The notes: a model not told the origin generated them from the letters alone. Positions 28,206 to 37,745 are shown, counted from the stretch's first letter. The stretch: 64,000 bases of DNA from Fontivita pretiosa (GCF_050410795.1 NZ_CP191258.1:3410001-3474000), one strand, 5' to 3'. Program-made: numbers and translations.

Positions 28206-29042
28206 CTACTTTGCGCACTTGCCGCAGCACTGCCCGGCCACTGCGCCGGCGCTGGTCCGGGTCGATTCGCTGGTCGCCGAGGCGCTGATTGCCGCGCCCG
28301 GAGTGGCGCTGCCCGCGTCGGCGCTGCCGGCCTTGAAAACGATCTGCGGCACTTCGCCCTTGCCGTCCTTGACTGTCACCCTGGTTTCCTGCGTGCCCAG
28401 TTTTTCGTGCCAGGCGGTAAGCGTGTACTCGCCGTCGGGCAGGCCCTTGATCGTGAAGCTGCCGTCTTCACCAGAGACGGCGAAGAACGGGTGATCATGC
28501 ACGATGATCCAGGCGCTCATCCACGGATGCACGTCGCATTTGACCTTGATGTTCTCCGGGGCCTTGGGCGGATCGACTTTCTTGCCCGGATCCTTGTTGG
28601 GCTGGCCGAAGTTGAACGCCGGGTTGATCTGTGCCAGCGAGTGGACGTTGTGCAGGAACGGATCGTCGTTTCTCACTACCAGCTCCTGCCCGACCATCAT
28701 CGCCAGCACGTGGGGGATGTACTGGCAGCCCTTCTGATCGAGCACGGCCGGCTCCTTTGGAACCTCTCCACCCAGAGCGGCGGCTTCTTCGGCCTTGACC
28801 GCGACCACGACGTTGGCCAGCTCTCCATTTTCGCCGGCGACGATCGTTTCTTCATAAACGGGGTCGGCGTGCTGCGCGGCGCATTCCTTCACGCCGGACA
28901 TGTCGATCTCCTTCGGCTCGGGCGCTTTGCCTTCGAGCTTGACCTTGCCGGTGACATCGGCGCCGGCCAGTGCGCCGAATCCAAGCCAGGCGACGAACAC
29001 AACGGCGACGAACAGACAGCAACGACAGGAACGAAAACGCAT
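28206..29042 (-). CDS. Secreted possible copper protein with Cys-rich tail
   Basis: 278 residues with a signal peptide (about 1-27). It shares the plan of the lipoprotein at 22073-22810: an early beta region (VTGKVKLEG), HNVH at about 131-134, CDVHPWM at about 169-175 and a carboxypeptidase-regulatory-like end (SFTIKGLPDGEYTLTAWHE). The His/Cys/His/Met set could bind one type-1 copper. Unlike its paralogue it ends with a Ser/Thr/Ala linker and CCGKCAK, a small Cys cluster that could hold metal. ATG 29042 follows a strong GGAGG. It lies between the giant cytochrome and ctaC, so a role in electron flow to, or copper loading of, the CuA centre is likely but unproven. Confidence 0.82.
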   Translation of the reverse strand: MRFRSCRCCLFVAVVFVAWLGFGALAGADVTGKVKLEGKAPEPKEIDMSGVKECAAQHADPVYEETIVAGENGELANVVVAVKAEEAAALGGEVPKEPAVLDQKGCQYIPHVLAMMVGQELVVRNDDPFLHNVHSLAQINPAFNFGQPNKDPGKKVDPPKAPENIKVKCDVHPWMSAWIIVHDHPFFAVSGEDGSFTIKGLPDGEYTLTAWHEKLGTQETRVTVKDGKGEVPQIVFKAGSADAGSATPGAAISASATSESTRTSAGAVAGQCCGKCAK

Positions 29043-29113
29043 GCGTGATCCTCCAGCAGGTTGTAAGAGCCGAGATGTGCCGCTTGTGCGACGCGACTCA
29101 TCATAGGCACAGC

Positions 29114-32100
29114 TCACTGATTCGTGTTGGCATAGCTTCGTGTCATTTCATGTTTCTGATCCGTTGCATCAGCGGACGGCGAAGTCGTTGGCGCGGTGGT
29201 CGGCGTGGTGGCGGCGGGCTGAACGCCCGTGTATCCGCGGGCGCCGGCGGCGTAAAGAAAGTCAAGCAGCAACGCCGTCTGCTGCTCGACCGTATGGCCG
29301 TACTTGGCTTCTACGCGGCGCACCTCTTCTTCGGCCGCCCCCTGCGACGCCGGCCAGGGCTGGCCCTGCGGCCTGAATACCGCCAGTCCCGTGAAGAACG
29401 GAGGCATGGCGGTGCCGACCTGGATGATGTTCGGCTCCTGCACCCAGTGCCGCACCCACCGCTGCTGCAAACGTTCGTAGGCCAGCGACAGGTTCGGCGC
29501 CGTCGGGGATCGCGTGGCGCCCGTCGCGCTGGGATCGCCCAGCACGTGGCACTTGAGGCACTGCATCTCGTAGAAGAATTGCTCGCCGAGGCGGAAGCGC
29601 TCGTCGCCGATCTGCGGCCGGGGGGAATCCACGAACGGATAGGGCGAGTCATACAGCTCGCGAGTGAAGCGGGCCTTGAACAGCAGCGTCTTGTAGACCC
29701 TGGTCAAATCCGCCGCCGATGCCGTCGGGCCGACTTCGATCGGCTTGATGTGGCCGTAGGTCAGTCCCCACTCCTTCAGGTGTCGCGCCGCCCGGGCAAA
29801 TTCGGGACGCTGCCACCAGTCATCTCCCGCGCTCTCGGCATCGCCGGGCTGCGTGGCGGCCTTGCGCTGCGAGTCGGTGTACTTGGCGATCAGGCCCAGT
29901 TGCCTGCCGAGCTGGCTGGACTCTTTCCTGGAGATGGCGTTGAAGTAGGCGATGATGGCGGTCCACTCCTCGTCGCTGGCCGGGAAGCTGGGCATGCGAA
30001 TCCCGTTGCCCATCTCCCCCAGCAGCGGGCGCAGCGGCTGGATGTTCTTGAAAAAGTTGAACAGCCAGGCGTGCTGGATCTTGTTGCCCTCCCCGCGAAG
30101 CGATGGCGGGGCTTTGGTCGCGATGTCTTCCAGCTTGAAGTACTGCCGGATCTGCGGCGAGTTCTTCTCGATCTGGTGACAGGAGACGCAGTTGTAGCGT
30201 TCGGTCAGCTCTCGCCCGCGCGCGATGATCCGCGCCTGCTCGTGCGTCGTCCGCCGGTGCAGTGTCTCGCTGATCAGCCGGTTGCGGTTGCTCAGGACGA
30301 ACGTCGCGATCGCGTGCACCTGCCCGTCGTTCAGGTAGAACGCGGGCATCTTCAGCTTGTCATATGGCTTGCCGGGGTTGTCTGCCCCCGCAGGCTCCAG
30401 CAACGCCTTGCCCCGGTCGTAAATCCGCGGGTTTTTCAGCTTCTGCACCAGCCAGTCGTTGCGACTATGCCCCACACTTGGCCAGGCGACGTCCACGGGC
30501 CTGGCGGTCGGCGTTGCGCCGGGCGGCTCGTGTGCCAGTCTGGACGATTCGGCGCTCAGCGCGTTCACCATCGCAACCGGCCTGGTGTAGACGCCTTGCC
30601 TGTGGAAGTCGTGAACCTTGTGCTCATCCAGATACCCGAAGTCCAGCTTGTCCACGCCCTTTTGTCCCCAGTCCGAGAGGTTGGTGCAGGGGCTGGTGGT
30701 GGTTTCCATGCCGTTGATCGTATGGCAGCTCATGCAGCCGTAGTGCGCGATCATTCGCTGTCCGACGAAGAGCAGACGCTTTTCGTCGCGACTCATCTGC
30801 GCGACCTCGGCCCTGGCCTGCTGGGCGGATTTCGCTGGCGTGGTCAGGGCCGCGGCCGCCAGCTCGGTCAGCTCCGCGTCATCATCGGCCTTGGCCAGCG
30901 CCGTCTGCGCGCTGAAGCGGCTGCGCAGCAGAAGCGAGGTGATCTCGATCAGTTTCGCAGTGTCGATCGGCGCCAGCCCCGGCTTCCACGCGTCGTTGGG
31001 GTCGGTGCTGGTGCGTTTCTGCTCCAGCAGATACGCCACCAGATCCATCGCCTGCTGATCGCTGAGCCGCAGGCGGGGCATGATCGTGTATTGGCTGTAG
31101 TGGTTTGGCTCTTTGAGCCAGTCGAAAAGCCACTGCCTGGCCTGCTCCTCGGTGCGTCCGGCAAGAAGTTTGGTGCCGATGCCGCTGAGCTCCGGGCCGA
31201 CCTGCACGAAGACGGGTCTGGGCGAGCCGTCGGGATACATCGGCAGCTCGTTCATGCTCGCCGGCTCGCTCAGGTGCTGCTGCACGTAGAGCTGCCGCTG
31301 GTTGTAGTCCATCTGGTCGTAGCGTTTTTTCGCCTCGTCGGGTTTGAGACCCTCGCGTTTGACAAGATCGGTGGTGATCCACTGCTCACCGCGCTCGTTG
31401 AGGTTCTGGTGACATGCCAGACAACCGATCGACTCGAAGATGGTCTTGCCCGCCTCGGGGCTGCCGCGCCCGCCCTGCGGGTAGACATGTTTGGGCGGCA
31501 GGGGCGTGGCGGTGCGCACCAGGTATTCGGTGATCGCGCGGGCCTCCTGGCGCGTGCGGCGAAGCTCTTCATCGCTGGAGTTGTTCTCCAGCATGAAAAA
31601 GTGCGGCATCTTCGTCGTCGGACGAAACGCCTTGGGTGCCCAGATCCACGTGTTGATGAACTGGGGCGAAAGCTTGGCGGTCACGTGCCGCAGATCCGTC
31701 CCCACTCTGCGATTCTCGTAGCTGGGGATGCTGTCCATCTGGTGGCAGTTGACGCATCCAAGCTGCGTGAAAAGCTGCCGGCCTTCGTACAGCGTCGGGG
31801 CCGTCTCCTTGATGTCATAGACATCCGTGTGGCAGCGGGCGCAGTTGACCTCAATGTACTGCCGCGAGCGCATCGGCCAGTCCCACTCGTGGTAAACCAG
31901 CGCAAAACTCCGCGGCGCCTTCGGCTCGTAGGTCTTCTTCCAGTAGGCCATCTGCCTGATCGCCTTGCCCGGCCTGCCGGTGACCGGATCCACGTAGGCG
32001 ACGGGCCTGTCGGCATGATCGGCATCGAGGTGCACAGGCTGTGTCGCCGGGGCCGTCAGGTGCAGCCCGTGCGCATGCTCGGCTGTCTGGAGCATGTCCG

Positions 32101-33775
32101 AAAGATCAAACGCGTGTGCGTCATCATGCCTGGCCGATGCGTCGGTGAACTGCGCCGGCAGCACGGGCACGCCGGTTTTGGCATCCACGAAGATGTCCCG
32201 CGGCACGTGCGCCGCCAGCACGAAATCCGTCTCCTGCCCCGAACCATCGTGACAACTGGTGCATCCGACGGTCTCGAAACTGTGCGGACTGTCCACATCC
32301 ACATACAGCTCCAGGTTCGGATGCGCCAGCAGTACCGGCGAGGGATCCAGCGGCGGCAGGCCCTGCTGCTTGCGCGCGATGTTCAGCTCTTCGGTCATCG
32401 CCTGGCGATAGCGCTGCTGAAGCTGATGCCGCGCGTCGGGCGGGAGCGTCGCCAGAAGTCCGGCCTTCAGCTCCTCGACGTAGCGCATCGCCATGTTGCG
32501 CGAGGTGGTGATGGCGCGTTCGTCGGCGGCGGGCGAGATGGTAGCTACAGCCTTGCCGCGGGTGGCCGTCACTTCCACGCCCTTGCTCCAGCGGCCGTAG
32601 ACATCCAGCAGCGCCAGAAGGATCTGGTTCTGCCGCGCGACGATGGCCGGATCCGTCGCCGCAGGATCGTACTTGAACTCCGCCAGCGTCTGGCCGTCGT
32701 AGCTGACGCTGATCGGCTTGTCGTTGCCGACGTTTCGGGTGACAGCGGTGATGCGGACGTTGTTCTTGCGGATCAGCTCCGGCGCCAGCAGGCCGGCCCA
32801 GGTGTGCCAGAACTCCGGCATCGCCACCGCGCCGGGCGCGGCGGCGGTGGCGGAGGGGTCGGCCGCCCGCCCGCTGGCACGCTCCGGAAGGTTCAGCTTC
32901 CGCCAAACCCCAAGCTGCTCCTCCAGATACCCCTGGACTTTCTCGGCGGTGAAGTCTTTGTTGGCGATGTTGACGTGGCAGGTCATGCAGCGGTCGATCG
33001 TGGTGATCTTCATGAACGCCACGTCGGTCTGAATATCCGGCAGGACTACCTGTTGAACGCGCTCGGAGGGATTGATGAACCCCAGCAGCGGCGCATCACG
33101 CAACTGACTGCTGATGCCGCCCAGCAGACCGTGCAGCCCGCCCTGACGCTTCGGATCCAGGCTGATCAGCTTCTTGCGCAGCGCCTCGGCGTCGGCGCTG
33201 AGCTGGGCGCGCTGTTTCTTCATCGCGTCCACCGCCGCGGTCTGAGCCTCCTCCTGCCGTCGTAGTTCGCTGATCTGCCCGGCCAGCGCCGCCAGTTGCT
33301 CCGACCATTCCGCCACCTGCCTGCGGGGCTGGGCCAGCGCCGCGGTCAATTCGTGGATCCGCTTGCGGTTGTCGGCGGCGATGGCGTCCTGAAGGTTGGA
33401 CTCCATCACCTGCACTTCGGACTTGAGGTTGTTCAGCTCGAACTCGATGGTGGCCCGACGGCTCTCCAGCTCCTTGCGCTGGGCCACGAGCTTGCGGTAG
33501 GCGTCGTTGCCCTTGATCAGCTCCTGCTGGTTCTGGGCGATGCGGTTGTCCAGCTCGGCAAGCTGTTGGCGCTGCTCGTCGGTGATCTGTCGGCGGAGCT
33601 TGTCATCGACCAGGGCCGCCTCCCACACCCGCGCCTGTCTCTGCGGCACGCGCCAGTCCTTGCCGTAATCCTGGATGATCGCCCAGCCGGTCACCGCCAA
33701 AAGCAGCAGCGCCGACAGCGCGAACACGACGTTCAGCCGCTTGATGTTCCAGTAGGTGTCGGTCGGAATCGGCAT
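29114..33775 (-). CDS. Octahaem c-type cytochrome with membrane anchor and coiled coil
   Basis: About 1553 residues, first gene of the oxidase operon. A single helix near residues 15-35 (VVFALSALLLLAVTGWAII) anchors it; a long coiled coil follows (about 50-215, rich in Gln, Glu, Arg, Lys). Eight CxxCH haem c sites are visible near residues 263 (CMTCH), 505 (CTSCH), 645 (CARCH), 674 (CVNCH), 785 (CLACH), 1014 (CMSCH), 1196 (CVSCH) and 1406 (CLKCH). Several sit in class-I-like domains with a later Met that could be the sixth ligand (for example TKMPHFF, MPAFYLN, AMPPFF). The protein should stand in the periplasm and pass electrons to CtaC. It may replace a bc1-type donor; no bc1 or alternative complex III genes are in the window. 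The ATG 33775 start has only a weak ribosome site. Confidence 0.9.
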   Translation of the reverse strand: MPIPTDTYWNIKRLNVVFALSALLLLAVTGWAIIQDYGKDWRVPQRQARVWEAALVDDKLRRQITDEQRQQLAELDNRIAQNQQELIKGNDAYRKLVAQRKELESRRATIEFELNNLKSEVQVMESNLQDAIAADNRKRIHELTAALAQPRRQVAEWSEQLAALAGQISELRRQEEAQTAAVDAMKKQRAQLSADAEALRKKLISLDPKRQGGLHGLLGGISSQLRDAPLLGFINPSERVQQVVLPDIQTDVAFMKITTIDRCMTCHVNIANKDFTAEKVQGYLEEQLGVWRKLNLPERASGRAADPSATAAAPGAVAMPEFWHTWAGLLAPELIRKNNVRITAVTRNVGNDKPISVSYDGQTLAEFKYDPAATDPAIVARQNQILLALLDVYGRWSKGVEVTATRGKAVATISPAADERAITTSRNMAMRYVEELKAGLLATLPPDARHQLQQRYRQAMTEELNIARKQQGLPPLDPSPVLLAHPNLELYVDVDSPHSFETVGCTSCHDGSGQETDFVLAAHVPRDIFVDAKTGVPVLPAQFTDASARHDDAHAFDLSDMLQTAEHAHGLHLTAPATQPVHLDADHADRPVAYVDPVTGRPGKAIRQMAYWKKTYEPKAPRSFALVYHEWDWPMRSRQYIEVNCARCHTDVYDIKETAPTLYEGRQLFTQLGCVNCHQMDSIPSYENRRVGTDLRHVTAKLSPQFINTWIWAPKAFRPTTKMPHFFMLENNSSDEELRRTRQEARAITEYLVRTATPLPPKHVYPQGGRGSPEAGKTIFESIGCLACHQNLNERGEQWITTDLVKREGLKPDEAKKRYDQMDYNQRQLYVQQHLSEPASMNELPMYPDGSPRPVFVQVGPELSGIGTKLLAGRTEEQARQWLFDWLKEPNHYSQYTIMPRLRLSDQQAMDLVAYLLEQKRTSTDPNDAWKPGLAPIDTAKLIEITSLLLRSRFSAQTALAKADDDAELTELAAAALTTPAKSAQQARAEVAQMSRDEKRLLFVGQRMIAHYGCMSCHTINGMETTTSPCTNLSDWGQKGVDKLDFGYLDEHKVHDFHRQGVYTRPVAMVNALSAESSRLAHEPPGATPTARPVDVAWPSVGHSRNDWLVQKLKNPRIYDRGKALLEPAGADNPGKPYDKLKMPAFYLNDGQVHAIATFVLSNRNRLISETLHRRTTHEQARIIARGRELTERYNCVSCHQIEKNSPQIRQYFKLEDIATKAPPSLRGEGNKIQHAWLFNFFKNIQPLRPLLGEMGNGIRMPSFPASDEEWTAIIAYFNAISRKESSQLGRQLGLIAKYTDSQRKAATQPGDAESAGDDWWQRPEFARAARHLKEWGLTYGHIKPIEVGPTASAADLTRVYKTLLFKARFTRELYDSPYPFVDSPRPQIGDERFRLGEQFFYEMQCLKCHVLGDPSATGATRSPTAPNLSLAYERLQQRWVRHWVQEPNIIQVGTAMPPFFTGLAVFRPQGQPWPASQGAAEEEVRRVEAKYGHTVEQQTALLLDFLYAAGARGYTGVQPAATTPTTAPTTSPSADATDQKHEMTRSYANTNQ

Positions 33776-33882
33776 GCTTCGAACCCGCGAAGTACAAGCC
33801 GGCGTGTTGACCGGCCAGGGACGACTACGACCACGACTCGCACACTGCTGCAACCATTTCCGTTGCGACGGACGGGAGTTGG

Positions 33883-33911
33883 ACTATATGGAAACATTGC
33901 CATGTACTCAA
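33883..33911 (-). promoter_or_regulatory. Putative promoter of the oxidase operon
   Basis: On the minus strand TTGAGT (33906-33911) and TATAGT (33883-33888) are 17 bases apart, close to the housekeeping consensus. The predicted start near 33876 gives a leader of about 100 bases before the cytochrome ATG. On the plus strand TTGCGA (33863-33868) and TATATG (33885-33890), 16 bases apart, could serve the divergent TPR gene. Confidence 0.5.
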
Positions 33912-33937
33912 GAACGTTTGGTTTTGGAAATCTGCGA

Positions 33938-33951
33938 TTTTCCTAGGAAAA
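33938..33951. promoter_or_regulatory. 14-bp palindrome in the oxidase/TPR divergent region
   Basis: TTTTCCTAGGAAAA is a perfect palindrome 27 bases upstream of the operon's predicted -35. A second small dyad (CAGGAC at 33953-33958, GTCCTG at 33965-33970) follows. Position and symmetry suit an operator in this 305-base gap; the binding protein is unknown. Confidence 0.35.
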
Positions 33952-34080
33952 ACAGGACTTTTTGGTCCTGCATCGGGTGTCGCGCGTTGGCGCGTCGGCG
34001 GCGACAAACACAGCCTGGAGCGGTCCTGTGCTCAGACTTTTTGCCGATCCAACTGCCCTGGCCGATCCGATAGATCAGAT

Positions 34081-34824
34081 ATGCGACAGTGCAAACCGAA
34101 CCGAAGGTGGGCAGCGGGCAGGGTGTTGGCGGGGCTGGCGGCCGGCATGTTCGTCGCCGCTGGCTGTGCAGACCCCAACCGCCACGACAGCCAGATGCGC
34201 AGCGGCGTGGAAAAGCTCAGCTCCCGCGATGCCGCTGCCCTCAGCGCCACCCACTCGCGATTCGAGCAATCCAACGATCCGCCGCTCAATGCCGACACAC
34301 GCTTCGCCGCCGGACAACTGGCCGAGAGCCAGGGACAGCTCGACCGTGCACTGGAGCAGTACCGCGCTGCGCTCAAGGCCGATCCCAAGCATCAGCCCTC
34401 CCTCTACCGCATGGGAATGATCTACGCCCGCGCCATGCAGTATCAGCAGGCTTTGGAGGTCTGGAAGCAATACGTGGTCGCGACCAATGGCTCGGCTACG
34501 GCCTACAGCAATCTGGGTTTCTGCTATGAACTGGCCGGGCAAACGCGCGAGGCCGAACAGGCCTACCTGACCGGCATTCGCAAGGAGCCGAACAACCAGC
34601 CGTGCCGGATCAACTACGGACTGATGCTGGCGCGACTCGGCCGCGCTCAGGAGGCTGAAGCCCATCTCGCCACCGTGCTTCGTCCCGCCGAGGTGCACTA
34701 CAACCTGGCCTCGGTGTACGACCAGCTCGATCGCAAGGATCGCGCCCGAGCCGAATACAAAAAGGCGCTGGAGCTGGATCCGCAAATGTGGGAGGCACGC
34801 GTGCGGCTGTCCCGCATCGAATGA
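34081..34824 (+). CDS. TPR repeat lipoprotein
   Basis: 247 residues. The signal ends in the lipobox VAAGC (about residue 29), so it is a lipid-anchored periplasmic protein. At least four TPR units follow from about residue 75: GQLAESQGQLDRALEQYRAA, MGMIYARAMQYQQALEVWKQ, LGFCYELAGQTREAEQAYLT and the last near residue 215 (VYDQLDRKDRARAEYKKALE). TPRs make protein contacts, so it is likely an assembly or scaffold factor. It is divergent from the oxidase operon, which makes a role in oxidase assembly possible but unproven. It ends 20 bases before the convergent M29 peptidase gene. Confidence 0.87.
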   Translation: MRQCKPNRRWAAGRVLAGLAAGMFVAAGCADPNRHDSQMRSGVEKLSSRDAAALSATHSRFEQSNDPPLNADTRFAAGQLAESQGQLDRALEQYRAALKADPKHQPSLYRMGMIYARAMQYQQALEVWKQYVVATNGSATAYSNLGFCYELAGQTREAEQAYLTGIRKEPNNQPCRINYGLMLARLGRAQEAEAHLATVLRPAEVHYNLASVYDQLDRKDRARAEYKKALELDPQMWEARVRLSRIE

Positions 34825-34844
34825 TCCGCACGACAACGCGAGCG

Positions 34845-35969
34845 TCATCCCGCCGGCCATTCCTCGCGCGTGAATTTGCCGTCCACGTTGATCTTCACCC
34901 CATCCACCTCGACGTACCCGCCGCCGCGAAGATCCACCACCATGTCCCAGTGCAACGCGGACTGGTTCTTGTTGCCGGTCTCCGGGTATCCGGCCCCCAG
35001 TGCAAAGTGCACCGTGCCGCCGATCTTCTCGTCAAACAGCGTATTTCGCGTGTAGCGGGTAATCCCGTAGTTGGTCCCGATGGCGCACTCGCCCAGAAAA
35101 CGCGAGCCGCCGTCCATGTCCAGCATGCTGATCAGGAAATCCTGTCCCTTGCTGGCCGTGGCATCGACCACCTTGCCGTTGCGGAACGTCAGCTTCACTC
35201 CATCGCACTCGCGGCCGTGATGCACCGCCGGAAAGCTGAAGTTGATCTGCCCCTCGACGCTGTCGATCACCGGCCCGGTGAAGACTTCCCCGTCGGGAAA
35301 GTTCTCGTGCCCGTCGCAGTTGATCCACGTCATGCCCGCAATGCTCATGCGAACATCGGTGCCGTTGGCGGCGACCACGCGGTAGTCCTTCTTTCCATTG
35401 AGGAAATCCACCAGCCTCTGCTGGCGCTGGGAAATCTGTTTCCAGGCCGCAACCGGATCCGGCAGGTGCAGCAGCCCGGCGCCAAAGACGAAGTCTTCGT
35501 ACTCCTCCAGGCTCATCTCCGCGTCCTGCGCCGCAGCGTTGGTGGGATACTGCGTGCCGGTCCACTTCAGCTTCCCCTCGGCGGCGCGGCTGAAGAAGAT
35601 GTCCATCAGCGGCTTGCGCGCCGCCTGCGAGAGGCTCATCCGCTTCGGGTCGGTGTTGGTCAGGGCGCGGGTGTTTTCCTCGGCCCAGATGCCGATCGAA
35701 GCGTCGATCTTCTCGTACTCCAGCAGACTGATCGGGTTGAGGTATTTGAGCTGCTGCTCGCTGCCGTGCTTGAGCATGATCTCGCTCAGCTCCTCCGGCG
35801 CCATGCGGACAAACGGATTGCCGCCGGCGGCGATGACGCAGCGGTAGACTTCGGCGATCAGGGGCGTGGCAACCGGCGGGCCGCTGATCCGCACCAGTTG
35901 TCCGCTCTTGACGCCGACACTGTAGTTCACCAGCACATCGGCCAGTTTCTGGAGTCGAGGGTCGCGCAT
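34845..35969 (-). CDS. Aminopeptidase, M29 (thermophilic aminopeptidase) family
   Basis: 374 residues, cytoplasmic, no signal. M29 enzymes such as AmpS and aminopeptidase T remove N-terminal residues with two metal ions. The expected C-terminal metal-site segments are present: DGEVFTGPV, GRECDGVKLTF, RFLGECAIGTNYGI, FDEKIGGTVHFALGAGYPETG and HWDMVVDLR, holding the Glu, His, Tyr and Asp ligands. The N-terminal part (LVNYSVGVKSGQLVRISG) is also typical. ATG 35969 gives the family's usual start; codons upstream (to 36053) are Arg-rich and unlikely to be translated. It is divergent from zwf. Confidence 0.93.
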   Translation of the reverse strand: MRDPRLQKLADVLVNYSVGVKSGQLVRISGPPVATPLIAEVYRCVIAAGGNPFVRMAPEELSEIMLKHGSEQQLKYLNPISLLEYEKIDASIGIWAEENTRALTNTDPKRMSLSQAARKPLMDIFFSRAAEGKLKWTGTQYPTNAAAQDAEMSLEEYEDFVFGAGLLHLPDPVAAWKQISQRQQRLVDFLNGKKDYRVVAANGTDVRMSIAGMTWINCDGHENFPDGEVFTGPVIDSVEGQINFSFPAVHHGRECDGVKLTFRNGKVVDATASKGQDFLISMLDMDGGSRFLGECAIGTNYGITRYTRNTLFDEKIGGTVHFALGAGYPETGNKNQSALHWDMVVDLRGGGYVEVDGVKINVDGKFTREEWPAG

Positions 35970-36197
35970 AGTTGCCCGGATTCTACGCCGCCCCCGACCG
36001 CGATGCACAAGAGTGCGAATACTTTGTGCGCTGGCTGAGTGGTTGCGGGGCATGGGGTCCGGTTTTGGCGGCGCAGAATCGCCTCCGGTGAAAGTGATTG
36101 CATTTCACGGCGTCTCCAACTATCTCTGTCCAGCAGGACCCACCGCGCAGGGGCGCGCTCCTACAATGCGCGACTTGAACACGAGAAAGGACATTGG

Positions 36198-37745
36198 ATG
36201 CCGACGGCTGCCCCCGGTTGTGTTCTGGTGATTTTCGGTGCCAGCGGCGATCTGGCCAGGCGCAAGCTGATTCCCGCGCTGTACGAGCTGGCTCGAGAGG
36301 ATCTGCTGCCGCAGCAGTTTGCCCTGGTGGGCTTTGCCCGCACGCCGATGAGCGACGAGCAGTTCCGCGCCGAGTGCCGCCAGGCCGCTCAGACCTTTGC
36401 CCGCAGGGGCAATTCGCAGTTCGATCCACAGATATGGCAGCGTGTGGAGCGGGCCACGTACTACCTGTCCGGGCAGGACTACGGCGCCGCCGAGGCGCAT
36501 CATCGCCTGGCCCGCAGGCTCCGCGAGATCGACCGCATTCACGGCACCGCCGGCAATCGGCTGTTTTATCTGTCCACTCCGCCCAATACCTTCGAGCCGA
36601 TCATCACCTGCCTGGGCGAAAACCGCGAGATCTACCGATCCGAGGCCGGCCAGGGATTTCAGCGAATCGTCATCGAAAAGCCCTTCGGACGCGACCTGGA
36701 ATCCGCGCGAAAGCTCAACGACCTGCTGCATCGCTACTTCGATGAGTCGCAGGTCTTCCGCATCGACCATTACCTGGGCAAGGAGACGGTCCAGAACCTG
36801 ATGGTGATGCGCTTCGCCAATTCCATCTTCGAGCCGATCTGGAACTACAAGTACATCGACCACGTGCAGATCACGGTGGCCGAGACGCTGGGGGTGGGTT
36901 CGCGTGGCGGATATTACGACCGCAGCGGAGCGCTGCGTGACATGGTGCAGAACCACATGTTCCAGCTCATGGCGCTGGTGGGGATGGAGCCGCCGGTGGC
37001 GCTGGATGCGATCAGCATCCGCGATGAGAAGGTCAAGGTCTACAAGTCGGTGCGCCCGATCCGTCCCAGCCAGGTGGATGATTTCGCGGTGCGCGGGCAG
37101 TATCGCGCCGGCCAGATGGCCGGGGGAGAATATACCCCCGGATACTGGAATGAACCGGGAGTAGCGCCGGATTCCAAAACCGAGACCTTCGTGGCGCTGA
37201 AGCTGTTCATCGACAACTGGCGGTGGAGCGGCACGCCGTTCTACCTGCGAACCGGCAAGTGCCTGCCCGAGAAGATCAGCGAGGTGGTCGTCCGCTTCCG
37301 CTCGCCTCCACTGACTCTGTTTCAAAAACAGTGCGAATCTCCGGTCTATCCCAACGATCTGGTCATCCGCATCCAACCCGATGAAGGCATCAGTTGGCGA
37401 CTGAATGGCAAGGTTCCCGGCGGGCAGTTGAACATCAAACCCGTTGCCCTGGATTTTCTGTACCGCACCACCTTCCACGTCGAGCCTCCCGAAGCCTACG
37501 AGCGGCTCATTTACGACGCGATCACCGGCGACCAGACCCTTTTCATCCGCGGCGACGAAGTCGAGGCCGCCTGGGCCGTCATCGACCCCATCGAGCAGGG
37601 CTGGGCTCAGTCCCGAAAGCCCCCGCAGGAGTACGCCCCGGGCACCTGGGGGCCCAAAGACGCCTTCAGCCTTATCGAGCTGGACGGCCGGCGGTGGATG
37701 CACAGCAAGGACGAACCGGAACCGATCATCGCGTGTTCGCTGTGA
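36198..37745 (+). CDS. zwf: Glucose-6-phosphate 1-dehydrogenase
   Basis: 515 residues, the normal length. The enzyme oxidises glucose 6-phosphate to 6-phosphogluconolactone with NADP and feeds the pentose phosphate or Entner-Doudoroff route. Seen: GASGDLARRKLIPAL near residue 13 (coenzyme fold), IEKPFGRDLESA, the active-site signature RIDHYLGKETVQN near residue 190, and RTGKCLPEK in the substrate domain. ATG 36198 follows GAAAGGA. The stop codon (37743-37745) lies inside the 9-bp target duplication of the insertion sequence that follows, so the gene is intact but its original downstream region now lies 1.5 kb away. Confidence 0.96.
   Translation: MPTAAPGCVLVIFGASGDLARRKLIPALYELAREDLLPQQFALVGFARTPMSDEQFRAECRQAAQTFARRGNSQFDPQIWQRVERATYYLSGQDYGAAEAHHRLARRLREIDRIHGTAGNRLFYLSTPPNTFEPIITCLGENREIYRSEAGQGFQRIVIEKPFGRDLESARKLNDLLHRYFDESQVFRIDHYLGKETVQNLMVMRFANSIFEPIWNYKYIDHVQITVAETLGVGSRGGYYDRSGALRDMVQNHMFQLMALVGMEPPVALDAISIRDEKVKVYKSVRPIRPSQVDDFAVRGQYRAGQMAGGEYTPGYWNEPGVAPDSKTETFVALKLFIDNWRWSGTPFYLRTGKCLPEKISEVVVRFRSPPLTLFQKQCESPVYPNDLVIRIQPDEGISWRLNGKVPGGQLNIKPVALDFLYRTTFHVEPPEAYERLIYDAITGDQTLFIRGDEVEAAWAVIDPIEQGWAQSRKPPQEYAPGTWGPKDAFSLIELDGRRWMHSKDEPEPIIACSL

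Noticed and set aside
28970..33265. A very long plus-strand open frame opposite the octahaem cytochrome
   Set aside because: It is a GC-rich mirror of the cytochrome gene. The minus strand has eight haem motifs and a membrane anchor; the plus frame is an Arg/Leu/His/Val-rich string with no domain.
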